Notes under the pieces: model-generated
What the model saw: the letters and a program-made list of their open reading frames with translations, nothing else
Databases searched by the model: none
Told to the model about the DNA's origin: nothing
Assembly: GCF_001011035.1 (NCBI RefSeq)
Contig: NZ_CP011492.1
Location: 6,255,447 to 6,319,446 of the forward strand
Direction: 5' to 3'
DNA length: 64,000 nucleotides
Origin: Streptomyces sp. CNQ-509
Lineage (GTDB): Bacteria > Actinomycetota > Actinomycetes > Streptomycetales > Streptomycetaceae
Translations under genes and position numbers: made by a program
Shown here: piece by piece, positions 1 to 8,769 of the stretch
How the letters are laid out: every line of letters starts with the position of its first letter
Position numbering within the stretch: position 1 is the first letter of the stretch

Positions 1-186
1 GGATGGTTCGGGCCGAAGGTCGACGACCGGGTGCGGGACCGCCTCGGGGACGTCATCGTCGCCGCGGCCGACGACATCGCGATCGTCGCCACCCGCACCG
101 AGCCCAAGGAGTCCGCGCTCGCCGGCATGCACGGCTCGCTGACCCCGGCGGAGCAGCTGGTCCCGCTGCTGACCGTACGCTCCTGA
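1..186 (+). CDS. Alkaline phosphatase-family protein, C-terminal end (partial)
   Basis: Open from the first base and ending at TGA 184-186, so only the last 61 residues are present. The visible part has a GWFGP segment, an acidic run (VAAADDIAI) and an ending EPKESALAGMHGSLTPAEQ. The GMHGSLTP motif near the C-terminus is typical of actinobacterial nucleotide pyrophosphatase/phosphodiesterase-type alkaline phosphatase-superfamily proteins, which often sit near sepH in Streptomyces. The metal-binding and catalytic residues lie outside the window, so activity cannot be judged. Family assignment rests on the tail motif and gene context. Confidence 0.6.
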   Translation, partial: GWFGPKVDDRVRDRLGDVIVAAADDIAIVATRTEPKESALAGMHGSLTPAEQLVPLLTVRS

Positions 187-230
187 CCGCGAACCCCGCG
201 GCGGCGGAGCGGACCGGCGGCGCCGTACGG

Positions 231-992
231 CTACTGCGGCGTGTGCACCAGCGTGAACCGCGCGCCCTCGATGTCCGCGACCTCCGCCATCCGCCCCGCG
301 GCCGTCTCGTGCGGCTCGCGCACCAGCCGTCCGCCCAGCTCCACCGCGCGCGCCACGGAGGCGTCCACGTCGGCGACTTCGAAGTGCGTCGTCCAGCGCG
401 GGCCCGTCTCGCGCAGCGTCTCCTCGCCGGCGGCGCAGACCGACGCCACGGGCCGGTCCTGGACGTAGAGCGTCGCGGTGTCGCCCTCCGAGCGCACGTC
501 GTAGCCGAAGACCAGCTCGTAGAACTTCGCGACCATCATCGGCTCCGGCACCAGCAGGTCGTTCCAGACCGGCGTGCCGGGGCGCGCCCGCCGCTCCACC
601 TCCGGAGGCCGGCGCGGCTGCCACACCCCGAAGACCGCCCCCGCCGGATCCGAGCAGATCGCCTTCCGGCCGGCCGCGTCGGCGTCCAGCGGCCCCACGC
701 CCACCGTCCCGCCGCAGCAGCGCACCAGCTCGGCGGCGGCGTCGGCGTCGTCGGTCGCCAGGTACGGAGTCCAGGCCACCGGCAGCCTGCGCTCCGGCGC
801 CATCGCGCCGATCCCCGCGACCTGGCCGCCGTCGAGGCGCGCCAGCCGGTACGCGCCGAGCGTGCGCGGGCCCTCCTCGAAGGTCCAGCCGAACAGGCCC
901 CGGTAGAACGCCTCGGTCGTGTCCAGGCCGTGCACCATCAGGCTCACCCAGCACGGTGTGCCCGGCGCGCTGAGGATCGCTCCTTCGGACAT
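231..992 (-). CDS. VOC-family protein with two glyoxalase/bleomycin-resistance-like domains
   Basis: 253 residues with two tandem vicinal-oxygen-chelate modules. The first covers about residues 12-122 (CWVSLMVHGLDTTEAFYRGL, then AVFGVWQP). The second covers about 136-250 (WNDLLVPEPMMVAKFYELVF, then ARFTLVHTPQ). Two fused half-barrels are common in Streptomyces 'VOC family' proteins, many annotated as hydroxylases or glyoxalases without proven substrates. ATG at 992 has a purine-rich GAGAGGG eight bases upstream. It is a single gene with no obvious operon partner. The reaction is unknown; metal ligands are not clearly conserved in the first module. Confidence 0.8.
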   Translation of the reverse strand: MSEGAILSAPGTPCWVSLMVHGLDTTEAFYRGLFGWTFEEGPRTLGAYRLARLDGGQVAGIGAMAPERRLPVAWTPYLATDDADAAAELVRCCGGTVGVGPLDADAAGRKAICSDPAGAVFGVWQPRRPPEVERRARPGTPVWNDLLVPEPMMVAKFYELVFGYDVRSEGDTATLYVQDRPVASVCAAGEETLRETGPRWTTHFEVADVDASVARAVELGGRLVREPHETAAGRMAEVADIEGARFTLVHTPQ

Positions 993-1190
993 GGCAGCCC
1001 TCTCTGACCATCGGAAGGTGGCGGTGGGTGACGTTCCGGTGACGCCTCTGCAGATATTTCCATCCCCCGTGCCTCAGTGCGCCCCCTCTGCGCCGATCGA
1101 TCTGAAGAATTGTCCGTCTCGCCGGGAGATGTTCGCTTTCGGGCAGGGTGGGGGGCGGTGGCGGGAGGCGCTGCGCGACACTGCGCCAGG

Positions 1191-2027
1191 ATGGCCTCCA
1201 TGGATGCCATCATCTCCGGAACCGATCTCGCGAGCGACCTGGCGGGCCCGCGGCCGCCGGTCGTGCTCGACGTGCGCTACACGCTCGGCGGCCCGCCGGG
1301 CCGCCCCGAGTACGAGGCGGGCCACATCCCGGGCGCCGTCTACGTCGACCTGGACGCCGAGCTGGCCGCCCCGCCCGGACCCGCGGGCCGCCATCCGCTC
1401 CCCGACCTCGGCGTCTTCGGTGCGGCCATGCGCCGCGCGGGCGTCTCCGGCGACCGGCCCGTGGTCGTATACGACGGCGGACAGGGCTGGTCCGCCGCGC
1501 GCTGCTGGTGGCTGCTGCGCTACACCGGCCACCCCGACGTCCGCGTCCTCGACGGCGGCCTCGCCGCCTGGCCCGGCGAACTCTCCCGGGAGACGCCCGC
1601 GGCCGGCGAGGGGGACTTCACGCCCGAGCCGGGTGCCCTGCCGGTGCTCACCGCGGCGGAGACCGGCGTACTCGCCCGCCGCGGCGTGCTGTTCGACGCC
1701 CGCACGGGGGAGCGCTACCGCGGCGAGACGGAGCCCATCGACCCGGTCGCGGGCCACATCCCCGGCGCCGTCTCGGCGCCGACGGCGGAGAACCTCGGCG
1801 CGGACCGGACCTTCCTGCCCGCGGCGGAGCTGGCGGCACGGTTCCGGGCGCTCGGGGCGGCGCCGGGTACGGAGGTCGGGGTGTACTGCGGCTCGGGGGT
1901 GTCCGCCGCCCAGGAGGTGCTGGCCCTGGAGATCGCGGGCATCCCCGCGGCGCTCTACCCGGGTTCGTGGTCGGAGTGGGTCGCGGACCCGGCGCGGCCG
2001 GTGGCGACGGGCGCGGAGCCGGGCTGA
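1191..2027 (+). CDS. Thiosulfate/3-mercaptopyruvate-type sulfurtransferase, two rhodanese domains
   Basis: 278 residues from ATG 1191; ATG 1200, three codons later, is an alternative. Two rhodanese modules are visible, each with an AGHIPGAV signature (N-terminal about residues 43-50, C-terminal about 185-192). Only the C-terminal module has the active-site loop, YCGSGVSA, with the persulfide-forming cysteine near residue 229. This inactive/active arrangement is normal for SseA/TST-type enzymes, which move sulfur from thiosulfate or mercaptopyruvate to a thiophilic acceptor in the cytoplasm. The gene faces sepH across a strong shared hairpin. A longer in-frame extension exists upstream but has poor codon usage. 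Confidence 0.85.
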   Translation: MASMDAIISGTDLASDLAGPRPPVVLDVRYTLGGPPGRPEYEAGHIPGAVYVDLDAELAAPPGPAGRHPLPDLGVFGAAMRRAGVSGDRPVVVYDGGQGWSAARCWWLLRYTGHPDVRVLDGGLAAWPGELSRETPAAGEGDFTPEPGALPVLTAAETGVLARRGVLFDARTGERYRGETEPIDPVAGHIPGAVSAPTAENLGADRTFLPAAELAARFRALGAAPGTEVGVYCGSGVSAAQEVLALEIAGIPAALYPGSWSEWVADPARPVATGAEPG

Positions 2028-2105
2028 CGGCGCGGGCGGCGCCGCCCGCGTACCGGAGCGGCACCGGGGCGGGCGGCGTCCCCTGGGTCGGCGCGGCGGA
2101 GCGCG

Positions 2106-2147
2106 GGGGCGCGGTGCGCAGGGACGAATCCCTGCGCACCGCGCCCC
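2106..2147. terminator. Bidirectional hairpin terminator between sulfurtransferase and sepH
   Basis: A perfect 19-bp inverted repeat (2106-2124 against 2129-2147) with a CGAA tetraloop lies between two convergent genes. No long T-run follows, as is usual in high-GC actinomycetes. Confidence 0.85.
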
Positions 2148-2156
2148 CTCGCACGC

Positions 2157-3242
2157 TTACTCCGGCTTCTTGCGCCTGCTTCCGAACACGATCTCGTCCC
2201 AGCTCGGCACCGCGGCCCGGCGGCCGGGCCGCACGCCGTCGGCCTCCGCCTGCCGGTCCGTCTGCCCGGTCAGCCGCTCCCGGTGCGCCGAGACGCTCCG
2301 CGGCATCAGCACGTCCGCGTACGCGGAACCCGCGCTCGCCGCGGGCGCCGGAGGCTCCTCCTCCACCGCGGCCGGCTCGGGCTCCTCCTCGGGGGGCGGC
2401 CCCGGCACCGGACCGTGGACCGGCCCCGGCTTGGTCGCGGAACCCGCCGAACCCGCCGCGGCGGCGGGCCCGTCGGACGCGGCCGCGGGCGCGGACTGGT
2501 CCGGCACCACCAGGTCGCCCCGGAAGCTCGGCACCGCCTCCAGCAGGCTGGTCAGGGAGTCGCGGTCCTCGCCGGCGCCGTCCCGGTCTCCGCGCCCGTC
2601 GGAAGGCCGCTCCGGACTCCGGGGCAGCCGCGCGATCTTGGGCACGAACGGCAGGCTCGGCTCGGGCGAGGCGTCGGTCTCGCCGATCAGCGCGCGCGCC
2701 TCGTCGTCGACGGGCTGCACGAGCCGCCGCGGCGGGTCGTACGTCCAGCCGGCGCTGTGCGGCTCACCCGCGACGCGGTAGACGAGCAGGACCTCCCACG
2801 TGCCGTCGTCCCGGCGCCAGGAGTCCCACCGCGCGGAGTCCTTCTCCGCGCCGCGCATCATCAGCCGCTCGGCGACCGCCTCGCCCAGCGCGGGTCCCGC
2901 GCTCTCGCCGGGCCGCCGTAGGGGCGTCTTGCGGGCGCGCTCGGCCATGAACGCACGCTCCGCGAGCACGGGGCCCTCGAAGCGGCGGACGCGGTCGACG
3001 GGGATCCCGGCGAGCGCGGCGACCTCCTCGGCGGACGCTCCGGCTCGTATCCGCGCCTGGATGTCGCGGGGGCGCAGGTGGTTCTCGACCTCGATCTCGA
3101 TCTGGCCGAGCCGCGCACGGTCGTTGCGCACCGCGGCGCGCAGACGCTCGTCAATCGGAAGGGTGTACTCCGTACTGTCCGCAGCCTTCAGCACCAGCCG
3201 TGTGCCGTCGTTACTGACCGCCACGACACGCAGTTCGGGCAT
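2157..3242 (-). CDS. sepH: Septation regulator SepH (DUF3071)
   Basis: 361 residues. The N-terminal DUF3071/helix-turn-helix region (about 1-180) contains LRPRDIQARIRAGASAEEVA and then WDSWRRDDGTWEVLLVYRV, both characteristic of SepH. The C-terminal half is long, acidic and Pro/Ala-rich, ending with basic residues. In Streptomyces SepH binds FtsZ and stimulates its assembly during sporulation septation. ATG at 3242 has GGGAGG-like purines just upstream. It converges on the sulfurtransferase, and the neighbouring genes match the usual Streptomyces order. No defect seen. Confidence 0.95.
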   Translation of the reverse strand: MPELRVVAVSNDGTRLVLKAADSTEYTLPIDERLRAAVRNDRARLGQIEIEVENHLRPRDIQARIRAGASAEEVAALAGIPVDRVRRFEGPVLAERAFMAERARKTPLRRPGESAGPALGEAVAERLMMRGAEKDSARWDSWRRDDGTWEVLLVYRVAGEPHSAGWTYDPPRRLVQPVDDEARALIGETDASPEPSLPFVPKIARLPRSPERPSDGRGDRDGAGEDRDSLTSLLEAVPSFRGDLVVPDQSAPAAASDGPAAAAGSAGSATKPGPVHGPVPGPPPEEEPEPAAVEEEPPAPAASAGSAYADVLMPRSVSAHRERLTGQTDRQAEADGVRPGRRAAVPSWDEIVFGSRRKKPE

Positions 3243-3653
3243 GGGAACCTCCCGGTGGTGCCTGCCGACGTTCGGTGCGTCGCTGCTCTTCCCGCTAGTC
3301 GAGTGTGGCCTGCCCGGGTGCAGCCTGCCACAACATTGCTGAGTTGCCCGGCGTGTCGGGTCTTGGAACCCGATGCGCCGTTATGACACGGTTACGCATT
3401 TGCAACGCAGCGGCCGTGATCGCCGCCGTCGGACGGACACCGGAGCACTGGCTCGCCCACAGTACTCCATTCGAGCCATGCGGGTGGACCGGCGCGCCAC
3501 CGAACGCGGAACGTTGCACGGCAGTTGAGTCTGCCTGTTGCGCCCCGGTTCGATCAAGAGGTGCGTTGCATCACAGAATCCCCGGAATCGGAACTAACGG
3601 GTCCGTCCGTGCGCTCGTCCATGAGGGCAGGAGCCCATCGGAGCGATCTTGGG
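3243..3653. other. Intergenic region upstream of sepH
   Basis: About 410 bp without a convincing coding frame. It should contain the sepH promoter on the minus strand. A small hairpin (CGGGT TCTTGG... ACCCG type) lies around 3357-3381. No RNA gene or repeat was recognised. Confidence 0.4.
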
Positions 3654-3938
3654 ATGGAGATGCGGGGGACGGCGGACAGGACGGCGGACGACGGCGGCGA
3701 GGAGAAGCGCAAGGGGAAGATCGAACTCAGCGGCGCCCAGGTCGCGGGCGGTGCGTCGGCCACGATGGTGGCCGCGTTCCTCGCCTCCAGCATGGGCGTG
3801 TACGGCACGATCATCGGCGCCGGCGCCGGCGTCGTCAGCGTGGGCGCCACCGCGGGCGCGCTCAGTCCCCCAACACCCGCCGCAGGTAGTCGTTCCCGAA
3901 CACCCGGCCGGGGTCCAGCCGGTCCCGTACCGCGGTGA
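3654..3938 (+). pseudogene. Truncated small membrane-protein gene, 3' end lost
   Basis: From ATG 3654 the frame reads a charged N-terminus (EEKRKGKIEL) and then a Gly/Ala-rich membrane segment (residues about 33-68, QVAGGASATMVAAFLASSMG). This resembles the start of a Streptomyces membrane protein that normally continues well past this point. At about 3862 the frame enters the 3' end of the opposite-strand oxidase gene, and the remaining 25 codons to 3938 are antisense to it with atypical composition. The two stop regions therefore overlap by about 77 bp. I read this as a gene whose C-terminal part was removed by a deletion. A short functional protein cannot be excluded. Confidence 0.5.
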
Positions 3939-5193
3939 ACTCCCCGAACCGCGGGTACACCCCCGCCAGATACTCCGCGTCCCGGCTGTGCAGCTTCCCC
4001 CAGTGCGGCCGGCCGCCGTGCGCCGTCATGATCCGCTCCACCGCCGTGAAGTACGCCTGGTGCGGCGTCCCCCGGTACAGGTGCACCGCGACGTACGCCG
4101 TGTCCCGCCCCGACGCCGTCGACAGCGGGATGTCGTCGGCGGGCGCGACCCGTACCTCCACCGGGAAGCTGATCCGCAGCCGCGACCGGTCGACCATCGT
4201 CTTCAGCTCCCGGATCGCGGTCACGGCCGCCGCCCGCGGCAGCGCGTACTCCATCTCCACGAACCGCACCCGCCGCGGGCTGGTGAAGACCTTGTACGGG
4301 ATGTCGGTGTACGTCCGCGCCGACAGCGCGCGGCTGGAGACCGCCGCGATGCCCGGGATCGCCGCGGGCACCGCCCGCCCCACCGCGCAGGCCGCCCGGA
4401 AGACGCCGTTGGAGAGCAGCTCGTCGTCGATCCACCCGCCGATCCGGCCGAGCGGCTCGGCGGGGCCCTCGCTGCGGTTGTTGCGCTTGGTGTTGCAGCG
4501 GCCGGTGTGCGGGAACCAGTAGAACTCGAAGTGCTCGTTCTCCCCGGCCAGTTCCTCGAAGGACGCGAGGACGTCCGTGAGCGCCATCGGCTCCTCCCGC
4601 GCGGTGAGCAGGAAGACCGGCTCCACCGCGAAGGTCAGCGAGGTGACGACGCCCAGCGCGCCGACGCCGAGCCGGGCGGCGGCGAAGACCGCCGCGTCCT
4701 CGCCGGTGTCGGCCGCCGTGTACGTACGCGCCCGGCCGTCGGCCGTCACCAGCTCCAGGGCGGTGATCTGGGCGGCCAGCGAGGCGGAGGAGCGGCCGGT
4801 GCCGTGGGTGCCGGTGGCGGTGGCGCCCGACACGGTCTGCGCCATGATGTCGCCCATGTTGGTCAGCGAGAGGCCGGCGGCGGCGAGGGCGTGGTTGAGC
4901 TGGTGGAGCGGGGTGCCCGCGGCGACGGTGACGGTGCCGGCCCCGCGGTCGATCTCGTGGATGCCGACCAGCCGCTCCGGGCGGATCATGAGCCCGCCGG
5001 TGGCCGCGGCGGCGGTGAAGGAGTGGCCCGTACCGACGGCCTTGACCTTCAGCCCCTCCTCGGCGGCGGTCCGTACGGCGTCGGCGACCTCGGCGGTGGT
5101 GGCGGGGCTGACGGTGCGCGCGGGGCGGGCGGCGACGGTGCCCGCCCAGTTGCGCCAGGCGCCCGCGGCGCTCGTGCCCCTCACCTGATGCAT
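3862..5193 (-). CDS. D-arabinono-1,4-lactone oxidase family FAD-linked oxidoreductase
   Basis: 443 residues from ATG 5193. The N-terminal FAD-binding PCMH domain includes VGTGHSFTAAA (about residues 49-59), whose histidine is the usual covalent flavin attachment site. Another FAD contact motif, SGATATGTHGTG, is at about 116. The C-terminal ALO domain (about 190-440) ends HWGKLHSRD and LDPGRVFGNDYLRRVL, typical of alditol/aldonolactone oxidases. These enzymes oxidise sugar lactones or alditols with O2 as acceptor; the substrate here is not determinable. It is divergent from ferrochelatase across 151 bp. An upstream extension to 5493 is out of character in codon usage. Confidence 0.88.
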   Translation of the reverse strand: MHQVRGTSAAGAWRNWAGTVAARPARTVSPATTAEVADAVRTAAEEGLKVKAVGTGHSFTAAAATGGLMIRPERLVGIHEIDRGAGTVTVAAGTPLHQLNHALAAAGLSLTNMGDIMAQTVSGATATGTHGTGRSSASLAAQITALELVTADGRARTYTAADTGEDAAVFAAARLGVGALGVVTSLTFAVEPVFLLTAREEPMALTDVLASFEELAGENEHFEFYWFPHTGRCNTKRNNRSEGPAEPLGRIGGWIDDELLSNGVFRAACAVGRAVPAAIPGIAAVSSRALSARTYTDIPYKVFTSPRRVRFVEMEYALPRAAAVTAIRELKTMVDRSRLRISFPVEVRVAPADDIPLSTASGRDTAYVAVHLYRGTPHQAYFTAVERIMTAHGGRPHWGKLHSRDAEYLAGVYPRFGEFTAVRDRLDPGRVFGNDYLRRVLGD

Positions 5194-5344
5194 CCGCCGT
5201 CCATCCGCTGAACGGGCCGGTGGTACGGCCCCTCGTCCCGGCTCTCGCCCCCTGGTTGGAGAGGGATGATACTCGCGCGTACGGACCGTCCCGACGCCGG
5301 TGCCCGGCTCGGGCGAACGGCGGGCGCATGGCAGGATCGAAGAC

Positions 5345-6460
5345 ATGCCAGACGTGCCGTCCCCCCAGCCGTACGACGCCCTTCTGCTGCTCTCCTTCGG
5401 CGGCCCCGAGGGCCCGGACGATGTCGTTCCGTTCCTGGCGAACGTCACCCGGGGACGCGGTATCCCGCGCGAGCGGCTGGAGGAGGTGGGCAAGCACTAC
5501 TACCTCTTCGACGGCGTGAGCCCCATCAACGCCCAGAACCGCACGCTGCTCGCGGCCCTGCGCAAGGACTTCGCCGAGGCGGGCCTCGACCTCCCGGTCT
5601 ACTGGGGCAACCGCAACTGGGCCCCGTACCTCACCGACACCCTGCGGGAGATGACCGAGGCCGGGCACCGGCGGGTGCTGGCGCTGGTCACCAGCGCGTA
5701 CGCCTCGTACTCGGGCTGCCGGCAGTACCGCGAGAACCTGGCCGAGTCGCTGGCCGAGCTGACCGCGGAGGGCCTGGAGCCGCCGCGCGTCGACAAGCTG
5801 CGGCACTACTTCAACGCCCCCGGCTTCGTCCGCGACATGGTCGCCGGCGTGCAGGACGCGCTGGCGCGGCTGCCCGAGGACGTACGCGACGGCGCCCACC
5901 TGGCCTTCACCACCCACTCCATCCCCACCGCCGCGGCCGACACCTCGGGCCCCCCGGCGGACCACGGCGACGGCGGCGCGTACGTGGCGCAGCACATGGA
6001 CGCCGCCAAGCTGGTCGCGGACACCGTCGCGGTGCTCACCGGGGTGCAGCGGCCCTGGCGGCTCGTCTACCAGTCGCGCAGCGGCGCCCCGCACATCCCG
6101 TGGCTGGAGCCGGACGTCTGCGACCACCTGGAGGAGCTCCACGCCGCCGGGGCGCCCGCGGTCGTGATGGTGCCGATCGGCTTCGTCTCGGACCACATGG
6201 AGGTCATGTACGACCTCGACACCGAGGCGGCGGCGAAGGCGGCGGAGCTGGGCCTGCCCGCCGTGCGGTCCGCGACCGTCGGGGCGCGGCCGGCGTTCGT
6301 CGAGACGCTGCGGAAGCTGGTCCTGGAGCGGGCCGCGGCCGAGCGCGGTGAGCCGGTCGAGCGGCCCGCGCTGGGCCGGCTGGGGCCGAGCCACGACGTC
6401 TGCCCGGCGGGCTGCTGCCCGGCCCGCGATCCCCGGCCCGCGACCGCGGGCGCCGACTGA
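5345..6460 (+). CDS. hemH: Ferrochelatase, probably coproporphyrin ferrochelatase
   Basis: 371 residues from ATG 5345, preceded by AGGA nine bases upstream. It has the family motifs LLLLSFGGPEGPDDV (N-terminus), YWGNRNWAPY, TSAYASYSGCRQYR, the catalytic-histidine motif FTTHSIP (about 193) and IGFVSDHMEVMYDLD (about 280) with the metal-handling acidic residues. Actinobacteria insert iron into coproporphyrin III (the CpfC role) in the coproporphyrin-dependent haem pathway. Cys residues in YSGC and in the tail CPAGCC could ligate a [2Fe-2S] cluster, as known for some actinobacterial ferrochelatases; that is inference. It is followed 86 bp later by an inositol monophosphatase gene. Confidence 0.95.
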   Translation: MPDVPSPQPYDALLLLSFGGPEGPDDVVPFLANVTRGRGIPRERLEEVGKHYYLFDGVSPINAQNRTLLAALRKDFAEAGLDLPVYWGNRNWAPYLTDTLREMTEAGHRRVLALVTSAYASYSGCRQYRENLAESLAELTAEGLEPPRVDKLRHYFNAPGFVRDMVAGVQDALARLPEDVRDGAHLAFTTHSIPTAAADTSGPPADHGDGGAYVAQHMDAAKLVADTVAVLTGVQRPWRLVYQSRSGAPHIPWLEPDVCDHLEELHAAGAPAVVMVPIGFVSDHMEVMYDLDTEAAAKAAELGLPAVRSATVGARPAFVETLRKLVLERAAAERGEPVERPALGRLGPSHDVCPAGCCPARDPRPATAGAD

Positions 6461-6546
6461 CGCCGCGGAAAGGCGCCGCCGGAACAGCCGGCGGACGGCC
6501 GCCCGGCAGCCGCCTGCGGCACCCACCCCCGCACCCGAGGAGCACC

Positions 6547-7371
6547 GTGACCGACGAGCCCCGCCCCGAGCCGGCCGCCGCGCCCCAGGACGAGCTGCTG
6601 GCCCTGGCGCTGGAGGCCGCGCGCCGCGCGGGCGAGCTGCTGCGCGACCGCCGGCCCGCCGACCTCGGCGTGGCCGCGACGAAGTCCAGCGCCATCGACG
6701 TCGTCACCGAGATGGACTTCGCCGCCGAGAAGCTGATCACCGGCTTCCTCACCGAGCACAGGCCCGAAGACGGGATCCTGGGCGAGGAGGGCGCGAGCCG
6801 GCCCGGCAGCAGCGGGGTGCGCTGGGTCGTCGACCCGGTCGACGGCACCGTGAACTACCTCTACGGCCGTCCCGACTGGTCGGTCAGCATCGCCGCCGAG
6901 TACGCGGGCGAGGCCGTCGTCGGCGTCGTGGCGGCGCCGATGCGCGGCGAGACGTACCACGCCGTACGCGGCGGCGGCGCCTTCGTCAACGGCGCACCGG
7001 CGCACTGCCGGCCCGCCCCGCCGATGGACCAGGCGCTGGTCTCCACCGGCTTCAACTACGTCCTCGACGTGCGCGCGCACCAGGCCGAGGTGGCCCGCCT
7101 GCTCATCCCCCGGGTGCGCGACATCCGCCGAGGCGGTTCGGCGGCGATCGACCTGTGCGACGTGGCCTGCGGCCGGCTCGACGGCTACTACGAGCGCGGC
7201 CTGAACCCGTGGGACCTGGCCGCCGGCGACCTCATCGCCCGCGAGGGCGGCGCGCTGACCGGCTCCCGGCCCGGCGGGCGGCCCGACGGCGACCTGACCG
7301 TCGCCGCGGTGCCGGGGCTCTTCGAGCCGCTCCAGCGGCTGCTGGACGAGCTGGGCGCCTGGCACGACTGA
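6547..7371 (+). CDS. Inositol monophosphatase-family phosphatase
   Basis: 274 residues from GTG 6547, with a GAGG Shine-Dalgarno six bases upstream. Signatures of the lithium-sensitive Mg-dependent phosphatase superfamily are present: KSSAIDVVTEMD, ILGEEG (metal-ligand Glu), WVVDPVDGTVNYLYG (motif A, Asp ligands) and NPWDLAAGDLIAREGG (motif B). It likely dephosphorylates myo-inositol-1-phosphate or a related sugar phosphate in the cytoplasm. The neighbouring ferrochelatase is the usual syntenic partner in Streptomyces. Length and motifs look complete. Confidence 0.92.
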   Translation: MTDEPRPEPAAAPQDELLALALEAARRAGELLRDRRPADLGVAATKSSAIDVVTEMDFAAEKLITGFLTEHRPEDGILGEEGASRPGSSGVRWVVDPVDGTVNYLYGRPDWSVSIAAEYAGEAVVGVVAAPMRGETYHAVRGGGAFVNGAPAHCRPAPPMDQALVSTGFNYVLDVRAHQAEVARLLIPRVRDIRRGGSAAIDLCDVACGRLDGYYERGLNPWDLAAGDLIAREGGALTGSRPGGRPDGDLTVAAVPGLFEPLQRLLDELGAWHD

Positions 7372-7558
7372 GCCCTCCGGCCCCGCGCCGTACCGCCGCC
7401 TCAGGCGGCCGTACGGGCCCCGCACCGGTCCCGCGGCCGGTACCTCCGGCCGCTCCCGGCACGCATGCCCCCGCCGGAGCGCCGCCGTCTTCCCGCCCGT
7501 ACCCCGCAACCTCCACGCCACCTCGCCGACGCCTCCCGGACACCCGCGGACAATGCGG

Positions 7559-7587
7559 CGCCCCGGCACCGTCGGGGTGCCGGGGCG
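7559..7587. terminator. Hairpin terminator downstream of inositol monophosphatase and small gene
   Basis: A 12-bp GC-rich inverted repeat (7559-7570 with 7576-7587) and a five-base loop lie between two convergent genes. Confidence 0.75.
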
Positions 7588-7605
7588 GTGTGGGCGTCGG
7601 GCGGG

Positions 7606-7782
7606 TCAGACTCCGGAGCCGGCGCCGACCTCGACGCCGTGGTCGGCGGCGAGCCGGCGCAGATCGTCCAGCTCCTCCTGCTCGACCTCGACACCGAACT
7701 CGTCGCCTTCCTCGCGGGCGCGGTCCAGCTCGTTCTCGGCCTTCTTGATGCGCTGCAGAATGCCAGCGGTGAAAGCGTCCAT
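7606..7782 (-). CDS. Conserved small actinobacterial protein, 58 residues
   Basis: From ATG 7782, with a GAGGGGG Shine-Dalgarno eight bases upstream, the frame encodes MDAFTAGILQRIKKAENELD followed by an acidic helical stretch. The heptad-like pattern of Leu/Ile and charged residues predicts one or two amphipathic helices. Similar short proteins occur at this position in Streptomyces, between the inositol phosphatase and cutR. There is no membrane segment and no known function. Confidence 0.7.
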   Translation of the reverse strand: MDAFTAGILQRIKKAENELDRAREEGDEFGVEVEQEELDDLRRLAADHGVEVGAGSGV

Positions 7783-8076
7783 TGTGTGCGCCCCCTCGTC
7801 GTCGGGTCGAGGCACTTGGGGGTGTGCCGACGGTTCAGATCACGGAGACCGTCCTTCCGGCTACAGCCTGTGTGCCATGCCGGGAATGGAGGCTGGGAAA
7901 CGTGATCGGCGGGTGTGGAATCGTCCTCCCCGGACTCCCGGGGGTGGAAACATCGGATCCGCAGAATCTTTGGGTGCCCGGCTGCTTACCACCGGTTTAC
8001 GCACATTGCAGGCAGGATGGAGCTGTTCTTCAGCACCGTTCCGTGCCCCCACGCACCACGTAGAGAGGACCCCGCC
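7783..8076. other. Divergent promoter region of small gene and cutRS
   Basis: About 290 bp, less GC-rich than its surroundings, between divergent genes; it should hold promoters for both. A poorly coding frame crosses it but lacks the local codon pattern. No RNA gene was recognised. Confidence 0.4.
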
Positions 8077-8730
8077 GTGCGCGTACTCGTCGTCGAGGAC
8101 GAGCAACTGCTCGCCGACGCGGTGGCCACCGGCCTGCGCCGGGAGGCGATGGCCGTGGACGTCGTCTACGACGGCGCGGCGGCCATCGACCGCATCGAGC
8201 TGAACGACTACGACGTGGTCGTGCTCGACCGCGACCTGCCCCTGGTCCACGGCGACGACGTGTGCAGCAGGGTCGTCGAGCTGGGCCTGCCCACCCGCGT
8301 GCTGATGCTGACCGCGGCGGGTGACGTCCGCGACCGCGTCGAAGGTCTCGAGCTGGGCGCGGACGACTACCTGCCCAAGCCGTTCGCCTTCAGCGAACTC
8401 ACGGCGCGCGTGCGCGCCCTCGGCCGCCGCAGCACCCAGGCGCTGCCCCCGGTGCTGGAGCGGTCCGGGATCAAGCTCGACCCGGGCCGCCGGGAGGTCT
8501 ACCGGGACGGGCGGCTCGTGCAGCTCGCACCGAAGGAGTTCGCGGTGCTCGAGGTGCTCCTGCGGGCCGAGGGCGGCGTGGTCTCCGCGGAGCAGTTGCT
8601 GGAGAAGGCGTGGGACGAGAACACCGACCCGTTCACCAACGTCGTACGCGTCACCGTCATGACGCTGCGCCGCAAGCTCGGCGAGCCCCCCGTGATCATC
8701 ACGGTGCCCGGCTCGGGCTACCGCATCTGA
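8077..8730 (+). CDS. cutR: OmpR-family response regulator CutR
   Basis: 217 residues from GTG 8077 (GAGAGG upstream). The receiver domain (about 1-115) has the acidic pair VEDEQ, the phospho-acceptor Asp in VVLDRDLPL (about residue 50), Thr in LMLTAAG and Lys in LPKPF. The C-terminal winged-helix domain (about 125-217) ends TLRRKLGEPPVIITVPGSGY. The sequence closely matches what I know of Streptomyces CutR, first linked to copper-related melanin expression and later to secretion and antibiotic control. It is followed by its kinase after 39 bp. Confidence 0.93.
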   Translation: MRVLVVEDEQLLADAVATGLRREAMAVDVVYDGAAAIDRIELNDYDVVVLDRDLPLVHGDDVCSRVVELGLPTRVLMLTAAGDVRDRVEGLELGADDYLPKPFAFSELTARVRALGRRSTQALPPVLERSGIKLDPGRREVYRDGRLVQLAPKEFAVLEVLLRAEGGVVSAEQLLEKAWDENTDPFTNVVRVTVMTLRRKLGEPPVIITVPGSGYRI

Positions 8731-8769
8731 CGCTCCCGACGCACCCCCACGCACCCGACGGATGGCCTC

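Noticed and set aside
3554..6526. 990-residue minus-strand open frame
   Set aside because: It is antisense to ferrochelatase and out of frame with the lactone oxidase; Arg/Gly-rich composition is the usual high-GC shadow.
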